Notes: a model not told the origin generated them from the letters alone. A stretch of 64,000 bases of DNA from Haloplanus litoreus (GCF_042677945.1 NZ_JBHUDN010000026.1); one strand, 5' to 3'; shown: positions 9,131-17,434, counted from the first letter of the stretch. Numbers and translations are program-made.

Positions 9131-11341
9131 TCAGTCCTTCGGATCGACCAGTTCGACCGGGTGACGCGGCGCCGGTGCCAGCAGTGAGTCAAGTTGTTCC
9201 AGACAGGAGGTTCCGCTGGCGACGACGGCTCGTTCGTCGACTACGTCCCCGAACTGCTCGGCGAGCGTTTCACCGACGTCCATGCTGAGTTCGTAGAACT
9301 CCGTCTTGTACCCGAAGCTTCCCGCCATGCCGCAACACTCCACGTCCGAAGTCAGAACATCGTAGTCGAGTCGGTCGAGGACGGATTCGGTGTACGGTTC
9401 GAGGCCGAGTGTCCGTTGCTGGCAGTGGCTGTGGTAGGCGACGCCGTCGCCGTCACCGGGGGTCAGAACGGACTCGTCAGCGCCGTTCTCCAGCAGGCCG
9501 TAGACGTACTCGAACAGTTCGAAGCTGTTGTCCGATAGCGTCCGGTAGTGGTCGTCATCGACGAGACGTTCGTACTCCCGGTCGAACATCGCGAGGTCGC
9601 TGGGCTCGATAACAACGACATCGTACCCACGGTCGACGTACTGACCGAGCGTCTCGCAGACGGACTCAGCCTTCCGTTCGGCTGTCTCAATCATCCCCTG
9701 TGACAGCGGGGCGCGTCCGGAGCCGCCGACGTCCGGCACGACAACCTCACAGCCGAGGGCTTCGAGGACGCGGACCGCCGCCTTGCCGCGACTCGTTTGG
9801 ACGTGGTTGGTGTACACGTCGGGATACAGTGCGACCCGCCGACGCGGATCGGTGACCGCGGCCTCCCGGTCGCTCGCCCAGTCGCGAAGCGTGGTCCGCT
9901 CGAAGGAGGGGAGGTCCCGCCGGGCGTCGATGCCGAGAAGCGACTCCATGGCGGTCCTGATCGGGCCAGCCGAGGCGATGGCGTTCGAGAAGGGTGCGGT
10001 GAGGCTCCCCAGTTTGGCGGCCGTCTCGAAATTTCCGAAGAAGCGCTTGCGTAGCGGTGTCCCCGCTGTCTCCTCGTCGGGCACGAGGCCTTCGACCAGC
10101 AAATCCTCGAATCCGGGATCTTTGCCCCGGTTGATGCGGTCTCGGACGACCGTGTTGATCCACGGGATGTCGATCTTCACCGGACAGGCGTTGACACACC
10201 GGGAACAGCCGGTGCAGAGATCGTTAAATTCGGCCGCGGTGTCGAGTCCCTCGATGCCAGCCTCCCAGCCGGTGGCGATACCACCGGTGTAGGTTTCGCC
10301 GCCAAAGGCGTGGCCGCCGACAGACTGGAAGTTGGCACAAGAGTTCGCACAGGCGCCACACCGGATGCAGTACAGCGTCTCCCGCAGGTCGTCGTCTGCG
10401 CGCATCTCGCGGCGGCCGTTGTCGACGAGGACGAGGTGGAACTCACGGTCGACATCGCTCCCGCCAAAACCGGGTTCGTCGGGAGCGCCGAAGTCGACCG
10501 GCGGCGTGTCGACGGGGGGTGTCAGGATCGATAGGTACTGCGGGATATGCTGTCCGGTCGCCGCTCGGGAAATGAGTTCCGCGAAGGGGTGGAGGTCGCC
10601 GACGCTCGGGATGATCTTCTCGAGGCCCGCTACCGCGACGTGCGTATCGGGGACCGACGCGCACTTCCGGGCGTTACCCTCGTTGGTGACGAGTGCGATG
10701 GAGCCGCTGTCGGCCAGCACGAAGTTCGCCCCCGTGATCCCGACGTCGGCGTCCTCGATCCGCTCGCCGAGGTAGTCCCGGGCGAACGCGGTCAACTTCC
10801 CGGCCGTGTCGAGCGGTTCGTCGGTGTCGAACTCGCGCTCGAACAACTCCGTGACGTCCTCGCGGGTCCGGTGGAGCGACGGCCCGACGATATGCGACGG
10901 GCCCTCCTCCGCGATCTGAACGACGAACTCGCCGAGGTCGGTCTCCCAGACGTCGACATCCGAGGCTTCGAGCGCCTCGTTCAGCTCGATCTCCTCGGTG
11001 GTCATGGACTTCGACTTCACGACACTCTCGGCGTCGTCCTCGTTCACGACGTCCCTGACGTACCGTCTCGCGTCGGCGGCGTCGTCGGCGACGTACACTG
11101 TCCCCCCGTTGTCCTCGACGGCGGCCGTCGTCCGCTCGACGAGTTCCGGCAGTCGCTCGATGGCGTCCTCCTTGATCTGCCGCGCCTCGGATCGGTACCG
11201 CTCGTGGGTCTCCGCACCCACCTCCTCGATCCGGTCGTAACGTTCCTCGTTGAGGTGTCGCGTGTTCTCCTTGATGCCGTCGCCCTCGGACCGCAGGAGT
11301 TCGCGGATGGCGTCGGCGTCGAGTTCGTCGGTCTTACTCAT
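9131..11341 (-). CDS. LutB-like LUD/iron-sulfur protein fused to CCG (heterodisulfide reductase-like) domain
   Basis: 736 aa from the ATG at 11341, which overlaps the stop of the upstream LUD gene by 8 bp; codons upstream of it are unlikely to be used. Residues about 60-310 form a LUD domain (GANFVLADSGSIALVTNEGN, VPDTHVAVAG). Then come two 4Fe-4S motifs, CIRCGACANSC and CTGCSRCVNACPVKI. The last 250 residues form a CCG domain with SHCQQ and ECCGMAGSFGYKTEF. In bacteria LutB and LutA (CCG) are separate subunits of the L-lactate dehydrogenase LutABC; here both are joined. It probably oxidises lactate or a similar 2-hydroxy acid and passes electrons through the clusters, acting with the LutC-like partner. 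Neighbouring sugar-acid genes support a catabolic role. Confidence 0.9.
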   Translation of the reverse strand: MSKTDELDADAIRELLRSEGDGIKENTRHLNEERYDRIEEVGAETHERYRSEARQIKEDAIERLPELVERTTAAVEDNGGTVYVADDAADARRYVRDVVNEDDAESVVKSKSMTTEEIELNEALEASDVDVWETDLGEFVVQIAEEGPSHIVGPSLHRTREDVTELFEREFDTDEPLDTAGKLTAFARDYLGERIEDADVGITGANFVLADSGSIALVTNEGNARKCASVPDTHVAVAGLEKIIPSVGDLHPFAELISRAATGQHIPQYLSILTPPVDTPPVDFGAPDEPGFGGSDVDREFHLVLVDNGRREMRADDDLRETLYCIRCGACANSCANFQSVGGHAFGGETYTGGIATGWEAGIEGLDTAAEFNDLCTGCSRCVNACPVKIDIPWINTVVRDRINRGKDPGFEDLLVEGLVPDEETAGTPLRKRFFGNFETAAKLGSLTAPFSNAIASAGPIRTAMESLLGIDARRDLPSFERTTLRDWASDREAAVTDPRRRVALYPDVYTNHVQTSRGKAAVRVLEALGCEVVVPDVGGSGRAPLSQGMIETAERKAESVCETLGQYVDRGYDVVVIEPSDLAMFDREYERLVDDDHYRTLSDNSFELFEYVYGLLENGADESVLTPGDGDGVAYHSHCQQRTLGLEPYTESVLDRLDYDVLTSDVECCGMAGSFGYKTEFYELSMDVGETLAEQFGDVVDERAVVASGTSCLEQLDSLLAPAPRHPVELVDPKD

Positions 11342-11840
11342 CGTCGGCGAGCACGAGGACGTGGACGTTTTCCGGGCCGTGCACGCCCTCGACGAGAGCG
11401 CCCATATCGCCGGTTGCGCTCGCACCGGTGGCGAGGATGAACGACCGCTCCCCGTCGTCGAACCGGTCGTTGAGCCAGTCGAAGGCGGCTTCGAGGTCAG
11501 GCCGTAGGTCACACTCCCGGACAACGACCACGTGGGTCTTGGGGTGAAGCGAGACGAGTTCGTCCCCCGCCGCTCGCGACTGGATGGCGACGGTCCCGAG
11601 CGACGCGACGCCGAGTCGCGCCGCGGTCACGCCGGTCTTGGCCTCGTGGAGCTGTGCAGGCGTCGGGTTCAGCGTCACGGGCGCATCCTCGAGATCCACG
11701 GAATCGAACGGGAGCGCGGCCCCGACCGCGGGTCGGTCGACGACGTCCGTGAGCGTCGAGGCGAACGTCTCGGGCGTGGTCACCGTCGATTCGGTGTCGG
11801 ACCGTGAGAGTGACTGCTGGAACTCCGCTACGGTACTCAT
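11334..11840 (-). CDS. LUD domain protein (LutC-like)
   Basis: 168 aa, a compact LUD domain. It shows the conserved VTLNPTPAQLHEAKTGVT region (matching the usual cofactor-site loop that includes TGVTAARLGVASLGTVAI), followed by LHPKTHVVVVRECDL and ATGASATGDM near the C-terminus. LutC is the small subunit of the LutABC lactate oxidation complex. The gene is first in a two-gene operon and its stop overlaps the start of the LutB-like fusion. The N-terminal 25 residues (STVAEFQQSLSRSDT) look helical. Substrate assignment to lactate is by family and remains an inference. Confidence 0.88.
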   Translation of the reverse strand: MSTVAEFQQSLSRSDTESTVTTPETFASTLTDVVDRPAVGAALPFDSVDLEDAPVTLNPTPAQLHEAKTGVTAARLGVASLGTVAIQSRAAGDELVSLHPKTHVVVVRECDLRPDLEAAFDWLNDRFDDGERSFILATGASATGDMGALVEGVHGPENVHVLVLADDE

Positions 11841-11934
11841 ACACTGGCCAAAGACGAGGAATCGAATAAAGCTATATGTTCCAGAAGGGTGTTCACCTCA
11901 GTCTGAATGAGGCCGTAGTCAAGAAATCTGTCGG

Positions 11935-12240
11935 GTATTCGACGAATGCTCGACTACCTAGTGGAGAAGGCACGCCAGCAGCGAATGCTTTCCCACGAGG
12001 GCACTCCGACGGAGCGGCGTGTGCTCGCGGCCATTCTGTATCATGCTGGCCTCTCGTAACGGAAATAGAATCGGTCGCTGATCTGCAGTATGAGGTAATC
12101 AGATGGTGGTTCCGTCGGCTGAAAACCTCTTTGAGTCCGACTGCCGAGATCGTGAGCAGGTCGCCGTCGATTTCGATCTCTATCCCGTTGGCGGCGAGCG
12201 GTACTACGTCTGGGCGGCAGTCGATTATGAAATGTCATAG
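11935..12240 (+). pseudogene. Transposase remnant (DDE type), frameshifted
   Basis: Frame-hopping translation gives RMLDYLVEKARQQRMLSHEG, then PTERRVLAAILYHAGLS, RWWFRRLKT, and finally VAVDFDLYPVGGERYYVWAA before a stop at 12238. This order matches the N-terminal half of haloarchaeal DDE transposases, where the last stretch carries the first catalytic Asp followed by YWVWAAVD-type sequence. Stops and frameshifts lie between the pieces and the C-terminal two thirds are missing. It is dead mobile DNA beside the lactate operon. The exact IS family was not resolved. Confidence 0.6.
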
Positions 12241-12319
12241 ATCATAACTTTCAACAGCCCACCGGTCGGTTGAGACTTGACACGTTGCTCTTACCCAGAG
12301 ACATCCTCAAATGGTACCG

Positions 12320-12806
12320 CGGTCGGCCCCGACGTCAAGGCGATGATGCAGGCTCTCGAAACGGGGGTGACTCCGATGCGGTCGCGCGAGTACTCTCGGG
12401 CGGTTCGACCTATCTGAAGCGAATCCTTGACAGGGAGTCGACTGCGTAATAGTGCTGATTGAGACGGTGGCTCAGGCCGAAGGGGTGATGGACGCGACCA
12501 AGTCTCCGCCGGAGAAGAGTCGCGGCATCGGGGCGGCTCGCACCTAGTCCTACGGCGCCGGCATGACCGAGTACGCCGGCTCGGCCGATGAGTGACTGCC
12601 CGGATCGTCCAGATCGGGAATAGCGGGCCGTCGACAACGCCGCTGAGGCGGCGAACAAACCGGTCAGGACGCTCGCCATCAGCGAGGTCGACACTGAGTA
12701 CTACGAGGGGCTTAGATTCGACTGGCAGATAGTCGGCGTTGACATCCTCTCGCTCCGCGAGCGGACGAGAGACGTGCTTGACAACGCGGATCTCGCGGGC
12801 GAGTGA
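12320..12806 (+). pseudogene. HpcH/HpaI family aldolase, degraded
   Basis: Ordered fragments in different frames match 2-keto-3-deoxy acid aldolases of the HpcH/HpaI class II family. They are PDVKAMMQALETG (about 12330), STYLKRILD (about 12400), LIETVAQAEGVMDATKSPPE with SRGIGAART (12450-12546), SYGAGMTEYAGSADE, and a long C-terminal piece from NAAEAANKPVRTLAISEVD to WQIVGVDILSLRERT, ending at the stop 12804. The region carrying the usual catalytic and metal residues after the SADE segment is shortened and has stops. The intact enzyme would split a 2-keto-3-deoxy sugar acid into pyruvate plus an aldehyde, the step after the dehydratase encoded at 2.6 kb. Its loss suggests the pathway is no longer complete in this locus. 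Confidence 0.7.
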
Positions 12807-12863
12807 CGACGAGGAGGCCCAGCCCAGACTGAACGGAACCGGGACGTCGCTCGACTGGCCGTC

Positions 12864-13010
12864 TCAGATTGGCTTGTTGGTCTGGATGTACTCGCTGAGC
12901 GCCTCGGCGCCGTTCTCGCGGCCGTGGCCACCGTGCTTGTAGTCATCGAACGGCATCTTGAGGGAGACGGCTTGGCCGTCGCCCCAGACAATCCGATCTT
13001 GATGCGCTCA
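12864..13010 (-). pseudogene. Aldehyde dehydrogenase, C-terminal fragment
   Basis: The minus strand reads GDGQAVSLKMPFDDYKHGG then HGRENGAEALSEYIQTNK and a stop at 12864. This is the C-terminal signature of NAD(P)-dependent aldehyde dehydrogenases (consensus MPFGGYK.SG.GRE.G..AL..Y...K). Only about 45 residues remain; further upstream the reading frame dissolves and then runs into the IS6 element at 13064. The insertion or an associated deletion probably removed the rest. An aldehyde dehydrogenase fits the aldolase product of the neighbouring dead gene. Confidence 0.65.
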
Positions 13011-13067
13011 ATCGGTCGATTGACCTATCGCATGTCTTCAGTCTAGGCTCCCCGTCAGCGGTGCTGT

Positions 13068-13705
13068 TCAGAGTAGTTGATTCCATGCGACGGCGAACGA
13101 TCGAAGCCACTCGTTTGCAGTTTCTGCTTCGTCGTTGCTAAAACAATTCGAGAAACTGGTAGTTCTGCGTTTTACCTCACGAAAGATACGTTCGACGCTG
13201 TTCCGATTTCCGTGACGTTCGTATCTGAAATCGAGGCCGTGGCGACGGCAGGCGTCGTTCAGTGGTGTCACGCCATCGACGAGCAACACGGCGTCGTCAA
13301 CGTCGTGTTTCTCGCGTAATTCACGAAAGAACGAGTAAGCGATAACGTTCATTTTCGTCGGTTCACACGTTGTATAGGGTAATTCGCTCGTCTCTGGATC
13401 GACCGCGGCGTACAGCCAATACTGCTCGTCGTTGAGTCGGATCACCGTTTCGTCAACCGCAACGTGACCCGGACTTCGATCCTCTTCGGGCTGTAAATCG
13501 GCTTTGTGGACCCAGTTGTGGACGGTGGAGCGTGCCCGTTCAACACCGAATACCTCAAGAATAGAGACAGTATTCGAAAGTGATAGTCCAGCAAGATGGA
13601 GCTGAATACTGAGCTTCATAAACAGCCGCGGTGTTGCCTCTCGTTCCACAAAACCCCTAACTCGATTCGGTCGACACAACCGATGAGGCTAGCGTTTTCG
13701 GGCAT
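13068..13705 (-). pseudogene. IS6-type transposase, frameshifted (copy A)
   Basis: The natural start is the ATG at 13705, giving MPENASLIGCVDRIELG. Then two extra G residues in the run near 13650-13660 shift the frame before FVEREATPRLFMKLS; downstream the frame is open to 13068. The catalytic DDE residues are all present, in VAVDETVIRL, LLVDGVTPLND and RIFREVKRRT. Without the shift the protein would be about 211 aa, typical for haloarchaeal IS6-type (ISH14/15/29-like) transposases. An internal start, for example at MKLSIQ, could still give a shorter protein lacking the N-terminus. Most likely inactive. Confidence 0.8.
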
Positions 13706-13732
13706 AGATCACTCAGAAAACGCTACGCCTCA
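13684..13732. repeat. Subterminal hairpin of IS6 copy A, loop holds the transposase start
   Basis: Arms tgaggctagcgttttc and gaaaacgctacgcctca (one bulged base) flank a 16-nt loop that contains the ATG at 13705. The same structure is conserved in copy B. A hairpin that encloses the start codon would be expected to limit translation when read through from outside. Confidence 0.7.
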
Positions 13733-13784
13733 CCTTTCAATCCCTATCCGAACACGAGGAAGGTTGTGATCAAAACTCTAAATT

Positions 13785-13910
13785 GGCTCTGTTGAAATCC
13801 TCTTCTTCAGAGATGCTTTGTCTGAAACAGCTGGTCACTGAAGGATACGTATTGAGTGCCGGACATCTTATCAGGGATAGCGTGTGTTCGAGAGATTTCA
13901 CAGCAGAGAG
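13785..13910. repeat. Possible small MITE-like element or IS remnant
   Basis: The left side reads ggctctgttgaaatcctctt and the right side, about 100 bp on, reads gagatttcacagcagag. Inverted, this gives ctctgctgtgaaatctc, an imperfect match. The 126-bp spacing would suit a non-coding miniature element. The core gttgaaatcctctt recurs at about 206. The match is short and imperfect, so this is tentative. Confidence 0.22.
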
Positions 13911-14023
13911 GGTTCGAGTATTATATAACGAGACTGCGCGGACGTGGTCCGGATCAATCTAACGCCGTTCGCCGATGCCCTTTCTCAATGGCCCTACCCC
14001 GACAAATCTGGCGTTTCATCGAC

Positions 14024-14614
14024 TCACCCGTTAGCTTCACCCTCAACAGAGAGTTCGAATTCGAGTTGTCCGTCAAGGACATGTGTTCGGTCGATTAGCC
14101 CCGGTTCCACGAGTTCGATGGTGCTCTCAACGATGAGTTGACGGGCCGACTCCGGCCATTGGGTGACCGGAAGATCCATGAATACGGTCTCGTCGGCGAT
14201 TTCACCGAACTGGTGGACTTCGACGACTGCAGCAGTCCCCTCTCGGAACAGTGACACGGACGGATGAGGTTTGTGGTCACCCATAAATGGGCCTTGGATC
14301 GAGATCTGTGGGGGGGTGCCGTCACCCCCCAGTGCTACAAACCGCTGTGTGAGCGATTGCAGTTCGGTATCTTCAGGGTGCGAAATCGACGTATGGAAAT
14401 GGTTCGGTGAGGGGGTAAACCTGGGGTCAACGCCCACGGTAGCGAGATTAGTGCCATCTTCGCTAAATTCGAGATATTTTCCATCATCTCGGGGATTGTC
14501 ATCGGTCTTCACCGTCGGATCCGTGTGTTCGGTTTGTGATTCAACAGCACTACAACCCGCAGCGGTGATGGAGGCAGCAGTCAGGGCGGACGCGAGGAAT
14601 GCGCGACGGCGCAT
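14024..14614 (-). CDS. Hypothetical Tat-type lipoprotein
   Basis: 196 aa from the ATG at 14614; an in-frame start 66 nt upstream exists but would spoil the signal sequence. The start MRRRAFLASALTAASITAAG followed by Cys is a lipoprotein signal with twin arginines and lipobox TAAGC. The mature part (about 175 aa) has no family I recognise; recurring features are acidic stretches and segments such as SIQGPFMGD and VFMDLPVTQWPES. It is probably anchored on the outer face of the membrane. Base composition is lower in GC than the flanking core genome, as throughout the IS-bounded island. Confidence 0.75.
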   Translation of the reverse strand: MRRRAFLASALTAASITAAGCSAVESQTEHTDPTVKTDDNPRDDGKYLEFSEDGTNLATVGVDPRFTPSPNHFHTSISHPEDTELQSLTQRFVALGGDGTPPQISIQGPFMGDHKPHPSVSLFREGTAAVVEVHQFGEIADETVFMDLPVTQWPESARQLIVESTIELVEPGLIDRTHVLDGQLEFELSVEGEANG

Positions 14615-14807
14615 AGGTAACGACTTCGCTGGTGGAATCAAAAACGTTAACAAACTTGTACCGCACCCGAGCTTGCGCACACCCTTATGAGCTACAAACC
14701 TCGCTAATCGCTACATCTCCTGTATTGAGCGATCCGTGACAGCTCCGTACGGAGCGACTGAGGGCGAGAAAATATCAACTACTGAGGATTTCAGCAGAGC
14801 CGCGAAC

Positions 14808-15236
14808 TCAGGTCTGGCTCTGATAGAGAAGAACTAGGATGGCAACTCCGATGAAGAAGTCCGGGAGAAACACGAACGCTCCGATATTTGGGCGAGGGCG
14901 GAAACCTAAGACGTTGTGGACTACTGGATTTGACGCACCTGCGTATAGAAGCAGCGCAAGGCTTAGCACAAGCAGGCTTGCTGTGTACTTGTTCGGAAGA
15001 TCGCGATAGAGTTGCACGTAGATGACTGCGAGTGCCACCAGCAACACGAGGTTCAGGGTTGTAAAGAAAACCTCCATCCGAATGAGCAGTTCAACCTGTG
15101 AGGACAGCGCCCTTGACGGAGGGCCATGAGATGGAATTGATGTGAAGAGTGCGACTAGGAGTGCGAGCCCACTCGCGACGGCCGCACTCGCTACTGTCGT
15201 TCCAAGTGGACTATCGATCCAGTTACGAATCATCAT
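14808..15236 (-). CDS. Hypothetical four-helix membrane protein
   Basis: 142 aa from the ATG at 15236 (a second ATG follows immediately). That start overlaps the 3' end of the upstream winged-helix gene by 14 bp; codons upstream of it only repeat that gene in another frame. Hydrophobic segments lie near residues 10-32, 53-75, 83-102 and 115-138. No named domain is recognised. In haloarchaea, winged-helix regulators are often followed by a small multi-span membrane protein, and this gene has that arrangement. Function unknown. Confidence 0.75.
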   Translation of the reverse strand: MMIRNWIDSPLGTTVASAAVASGLALLVALFTSIPSHGPPSRALSSQVELLIRMEVFFTTLNLVLLVALAVIYVQLYRDLPNKYTASLLVLSLALLLYAGASNPVVHNVLGFRPRPNIGAFVFLPDFFIGVAILVLLYQSQT

Positions 15237-15512
15237 CAACTCCGGCCTGTTCCGCCACGTCTTCCATGATGTCAAGGTTGGTCATCATTCTGTCTGAGAG
15301 GAAGTACATCTGCCCGTAATTGTCACCTTCCGTGGTCACGATATTGCTCTCTTCGAGGACTTCGAGGGGTGCTGGACTGTTTTGTAGTTCAGACCCAGCT
15401 CATTCGACAATTGATTGGTGTTTCGCGGCTGGTCGTTGAGTGCGCGGAGGATACGAAGCCGATTGCGGCCTCCACGAGACCCACCAATGAGCCACCAGAG
15501 CAACTGCCGCAT
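15223..15512 (-). pseudogene. Winged-helix DNA-binding protein, single frameshift
   Basis: From the ATG at 15512 the frame reads MRQLLWWLIGGSRGG then NRLRILRALNDQPRNTNQLS and NELGLNYKTVQH, a clear ArsR/MarR-like winged helix. A one-base loss at about 15373 (in gcacccctcgaag) breaks it. In the next frame it continues LEVLEESNIVTTEGDNYGQM, YFLSDRM and on to GVDDDS, with a stop at 15223. The corrected protein would be about 96 aa. It overlaps the downstream membrane-protein gene. The break may be a real mutation or a sequencing error; everything around it is intact. Confidence 0.75.
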
Positions 15513-15580
15513 CTATCGAGTATTCGGTTGGTCGGTGCAAATACATTCTGTCTCTCTCCGAACGATACTACGCCCCCGAA

Positions 15581-16744
15581 TTAGCCACGAATCCAAGAGA
15601 TAATTCGATCGGCGATTTCACCGTTATTGTCGTCCTGCATCATGAGATGTGTATTTCCGGATATCCCTTCGTCCGGAAGGCTAAACAGCGTCGATGCGGG
15701 ACTTGTCTCTCCTGTGAGCTCTGCAGTTGTCTGGGTCGCTTCCTTGCGACCAGTCTGTCCACGTTCATCGACATAATCGCCATACACACCCATAAACGGT
15801 GCATCACCACCCATCTCCGCCACAGTTTGCGGGTCAGTCGGTGCGCCGACCGGCTCGACTGCGACGATCCGTTCAACGAGGTCAGGCACAGTCTGTGCGA
15901 CTGCGAATCCGGATCCACCACCTGCTGAATGGACAAGCAACACTGACGGACCAACACGATTGAGGAGTGCCTCTAGGGCGGCAGTCTCCTGAGGTGATGC
16001 GAACCGACTCCCACCGCTACCTCCGGTAGTCGACCCAGTCTGGGTTCCAGCTGTGGTCTCAGTGGAATCCGCAGGTGTGGAGTTCTGGTCGCCGCCACGT
16101 CCGCCCGTCTGGCGTCCACTTTGCCTCCCGCCACCTCCGCCACCGATGCTAACGTATGCGGGGAATGACGCAACGAGTTGGTCGACCGATTCGACCGGGT
16201 ATCGAACGTCCTCGTACGGAGACCCCGCCTCGGGACCGAATCCCCATGTCGGCCATGCTCGATCGATAGACCATCGAGAGAGTGACGCAGAGTCAGAGTT
16301 CTGGAGGGCAGCAGTATCTAAGCCACCTGAACCGACGTTTCGAGGGGGATTGAATACATACACTGGATGGCCAGCTTCGGCGAAGTACTCCATCCAGCCG
16401 CGTCGACCGTCAGGTGTTGTCCGGTAAATATACGGCGACAACCCGAGACCGGGCACCATTACGACGGGTGACTTGTCGGTAGCCGTATTGGGTCGTGTAT
16501 ATACGATTTCAGCACGTCCATCGATAACCGTACTACTGCTTGTGTTTGCGTTGCCGACGTAGAAATTTCCGAACGTCGGAGAGTCGTTATTCCGTTGTTC
16601 GGATTGCGGAGTGTCTTCAGGAGAAGTCCGTGTATCTGTGTTCGATCCGCCATTGTCAGCTATGCTATTACACCCTGCGATAGTCGCAGCAATCGCGACT
16701 CCGGTTGCACGAAGAAACGCTTTCCGAGAGATACCCGCTGACAT
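15581..16744 (-). CDS. Secreted alpha/beta hydrolase lipoprotein (esterase-like)
   Basis: 387 aa from the ATG at 16744 (an ATG 18 nt upstream is less likely). The signal MSAGISRKAFLRATG leads to lipobox IAGC. The alpha/beta hydrolase core shows VVMVPGLGLSPYIY (oxyanion-hole region), the nucleophile elbow LLVHSAGGGSG (Ser after HSAGG-type geometry), an acid candidate in GVYGDYVDE, and a late His in SGNTHLMMQDDN. A Gly/Ser/Thr-rich insert of about 60 residues (from SIGGGGGG to GGSGGSRFAS) interrupts the fold, as in some secreted haloarchaeal proteins. It should be a membrane-tethered hydrolase of an ester or similar bond; substrate unknown. It is within the IS-bounded island. Confidence 0.8.
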   Translation of the reverse strand: MSAGISRKAFLRATGVAIAATIAGCNSIADNGGSNTDTRTSPEDTPQSEQRNNDSPTFGNFYVGNANTSSSTVIDGRAEIVYTRPNTATDKSPVVMVPGLGLSPYIYRTTPDGRRGWMEYFAEAGHPVYVFNPPRNVGSGGLDTAALQNSDSASLSRWSIDRAWPTWGFGPEAGSPYEDVRYPVESVDQLVASFPAYVSIGGGGGGRQSGRQTGGRGGDQNSTPADSTETTAGTQTGSTTGGSGGSRFASPQETAALEALLNRVGPSVLLVHSAGGGSGFAVAQTVPDLVERIVAVEPVGAPTDPQTVAEMGGDAPFMGVYGDYVDERGQTGRKEATQTTAELTGETSPASTLFSLPDEGISGNTHLMMQDDNNGEIADRIISWIRG

Positions 16745-16968
16745 ACAGATAGTACTGGCCATCGAACTGACTTAGTCGATTGCCGAAATCGGCCACAGGT
16801 TAGGCACAAATTCATCCCAGTTCATACAGACGCTGATATGAAGAAGACAGTAATTTAAGGTAAACACTGTGTCGCTCAGGGCGTATGCATTGAGAGCGCC
16901 GGTCTCAACTTCGATCTGGCGTGGGGAAGTTGAGACTACACCCGCTATGGAGTAGACGGCATGCATAG
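16745..16968. other. Short intergenic region
   Basis: About 220 bp between the hydrolase start and the end of the PIN remnant. It is A+T-rich and contains several TATA-like strings on the minus strand, any of which could serve the hydrolase gene. No gene is seen. Confidence 0.3.
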
Positions 16969-17434
16969 TCACCGATATTCCGAAATCGACTGGTACGGAA
17001 CGTAGTACCCAATTTCATCGATCCACGTTGACAGCCACTCATCAGCGGTCGATTCATCGATCTTGCCAGCGTCAATAGCAGCCAACAGCACACCGACTGA
17101 TCCGACAACGGTCACATCCTGTTCTTTCGCAAACGACCGGGCATCGCCGTCGTCGGTCAACAGTCGGCCGTCGTGCGCGTCCGCCAAGGCGAACGCTTGG
17201 GCCTCGCCGGCATCGAGATGGTCACTGACGACCGTCTCCCTGTTTGCGACCGTCTCCGAGACAGGTACGACTGGAATCCCGTCGTCGAGTTTATCGAGTG
17301 CGGATTGAAGATATGGATGATCATCAACACCGTTTTCGAGTTACTCGCGAACGACCGGCACTGTACAGATTCCAGAGAGCCCTGCAACCGCCCACAACTG
17401 GTCGATATACGCAAAATTCGAGAGAACAGTGGTG
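16969..17434 (-). pseudogene. PIN-domain nuclease (DUF3368 type), start lost and internal stop
   Basis: The minus strand reads SVLNTTVLSNFAYIDQLW at the N-terminal end, then CTVPVVRE, an ochre stop at 17341-17343, and LENGVDDHPYLQSALD, VSDHLDAGEAQAFALADAHD, GRLLTDDGDARSFAKEQ and SVGVLLAAIDAGKIDE to the stop at 16969. This is a near-complete PIN-domain protein of the DUF3368 kind (toxin-like ribonucleases). It has one nonsense codon (gaa to taa in a VREELENG context) and no start codon, because the 5' end joins directly to the truncated kinase gene at 17436. The part after the stop could be made as a 72-residue fragment from 17187. Probably dead. Confidence 0.75.

Larger units (their letters stand above)
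13064..13755 (-). mobile_element. IS6-type insertion sequence, copy A
   Basis: A 692-bp unit nearly identical in layout to copy B at 20933-21621 but in the opposite orientation. The ends carry short inverted repeats of the form TGTTCAGA-TA (13065-13072 and near 13754). It holds one transposase gene and a subterminal hairpin. The 8 bp on either side (cagcggtg and gaggaagg) do not match, so no target duplication is visible. The two copies differ at scattered sites, so they are not a very recent duplication. Confidence 0.85.
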
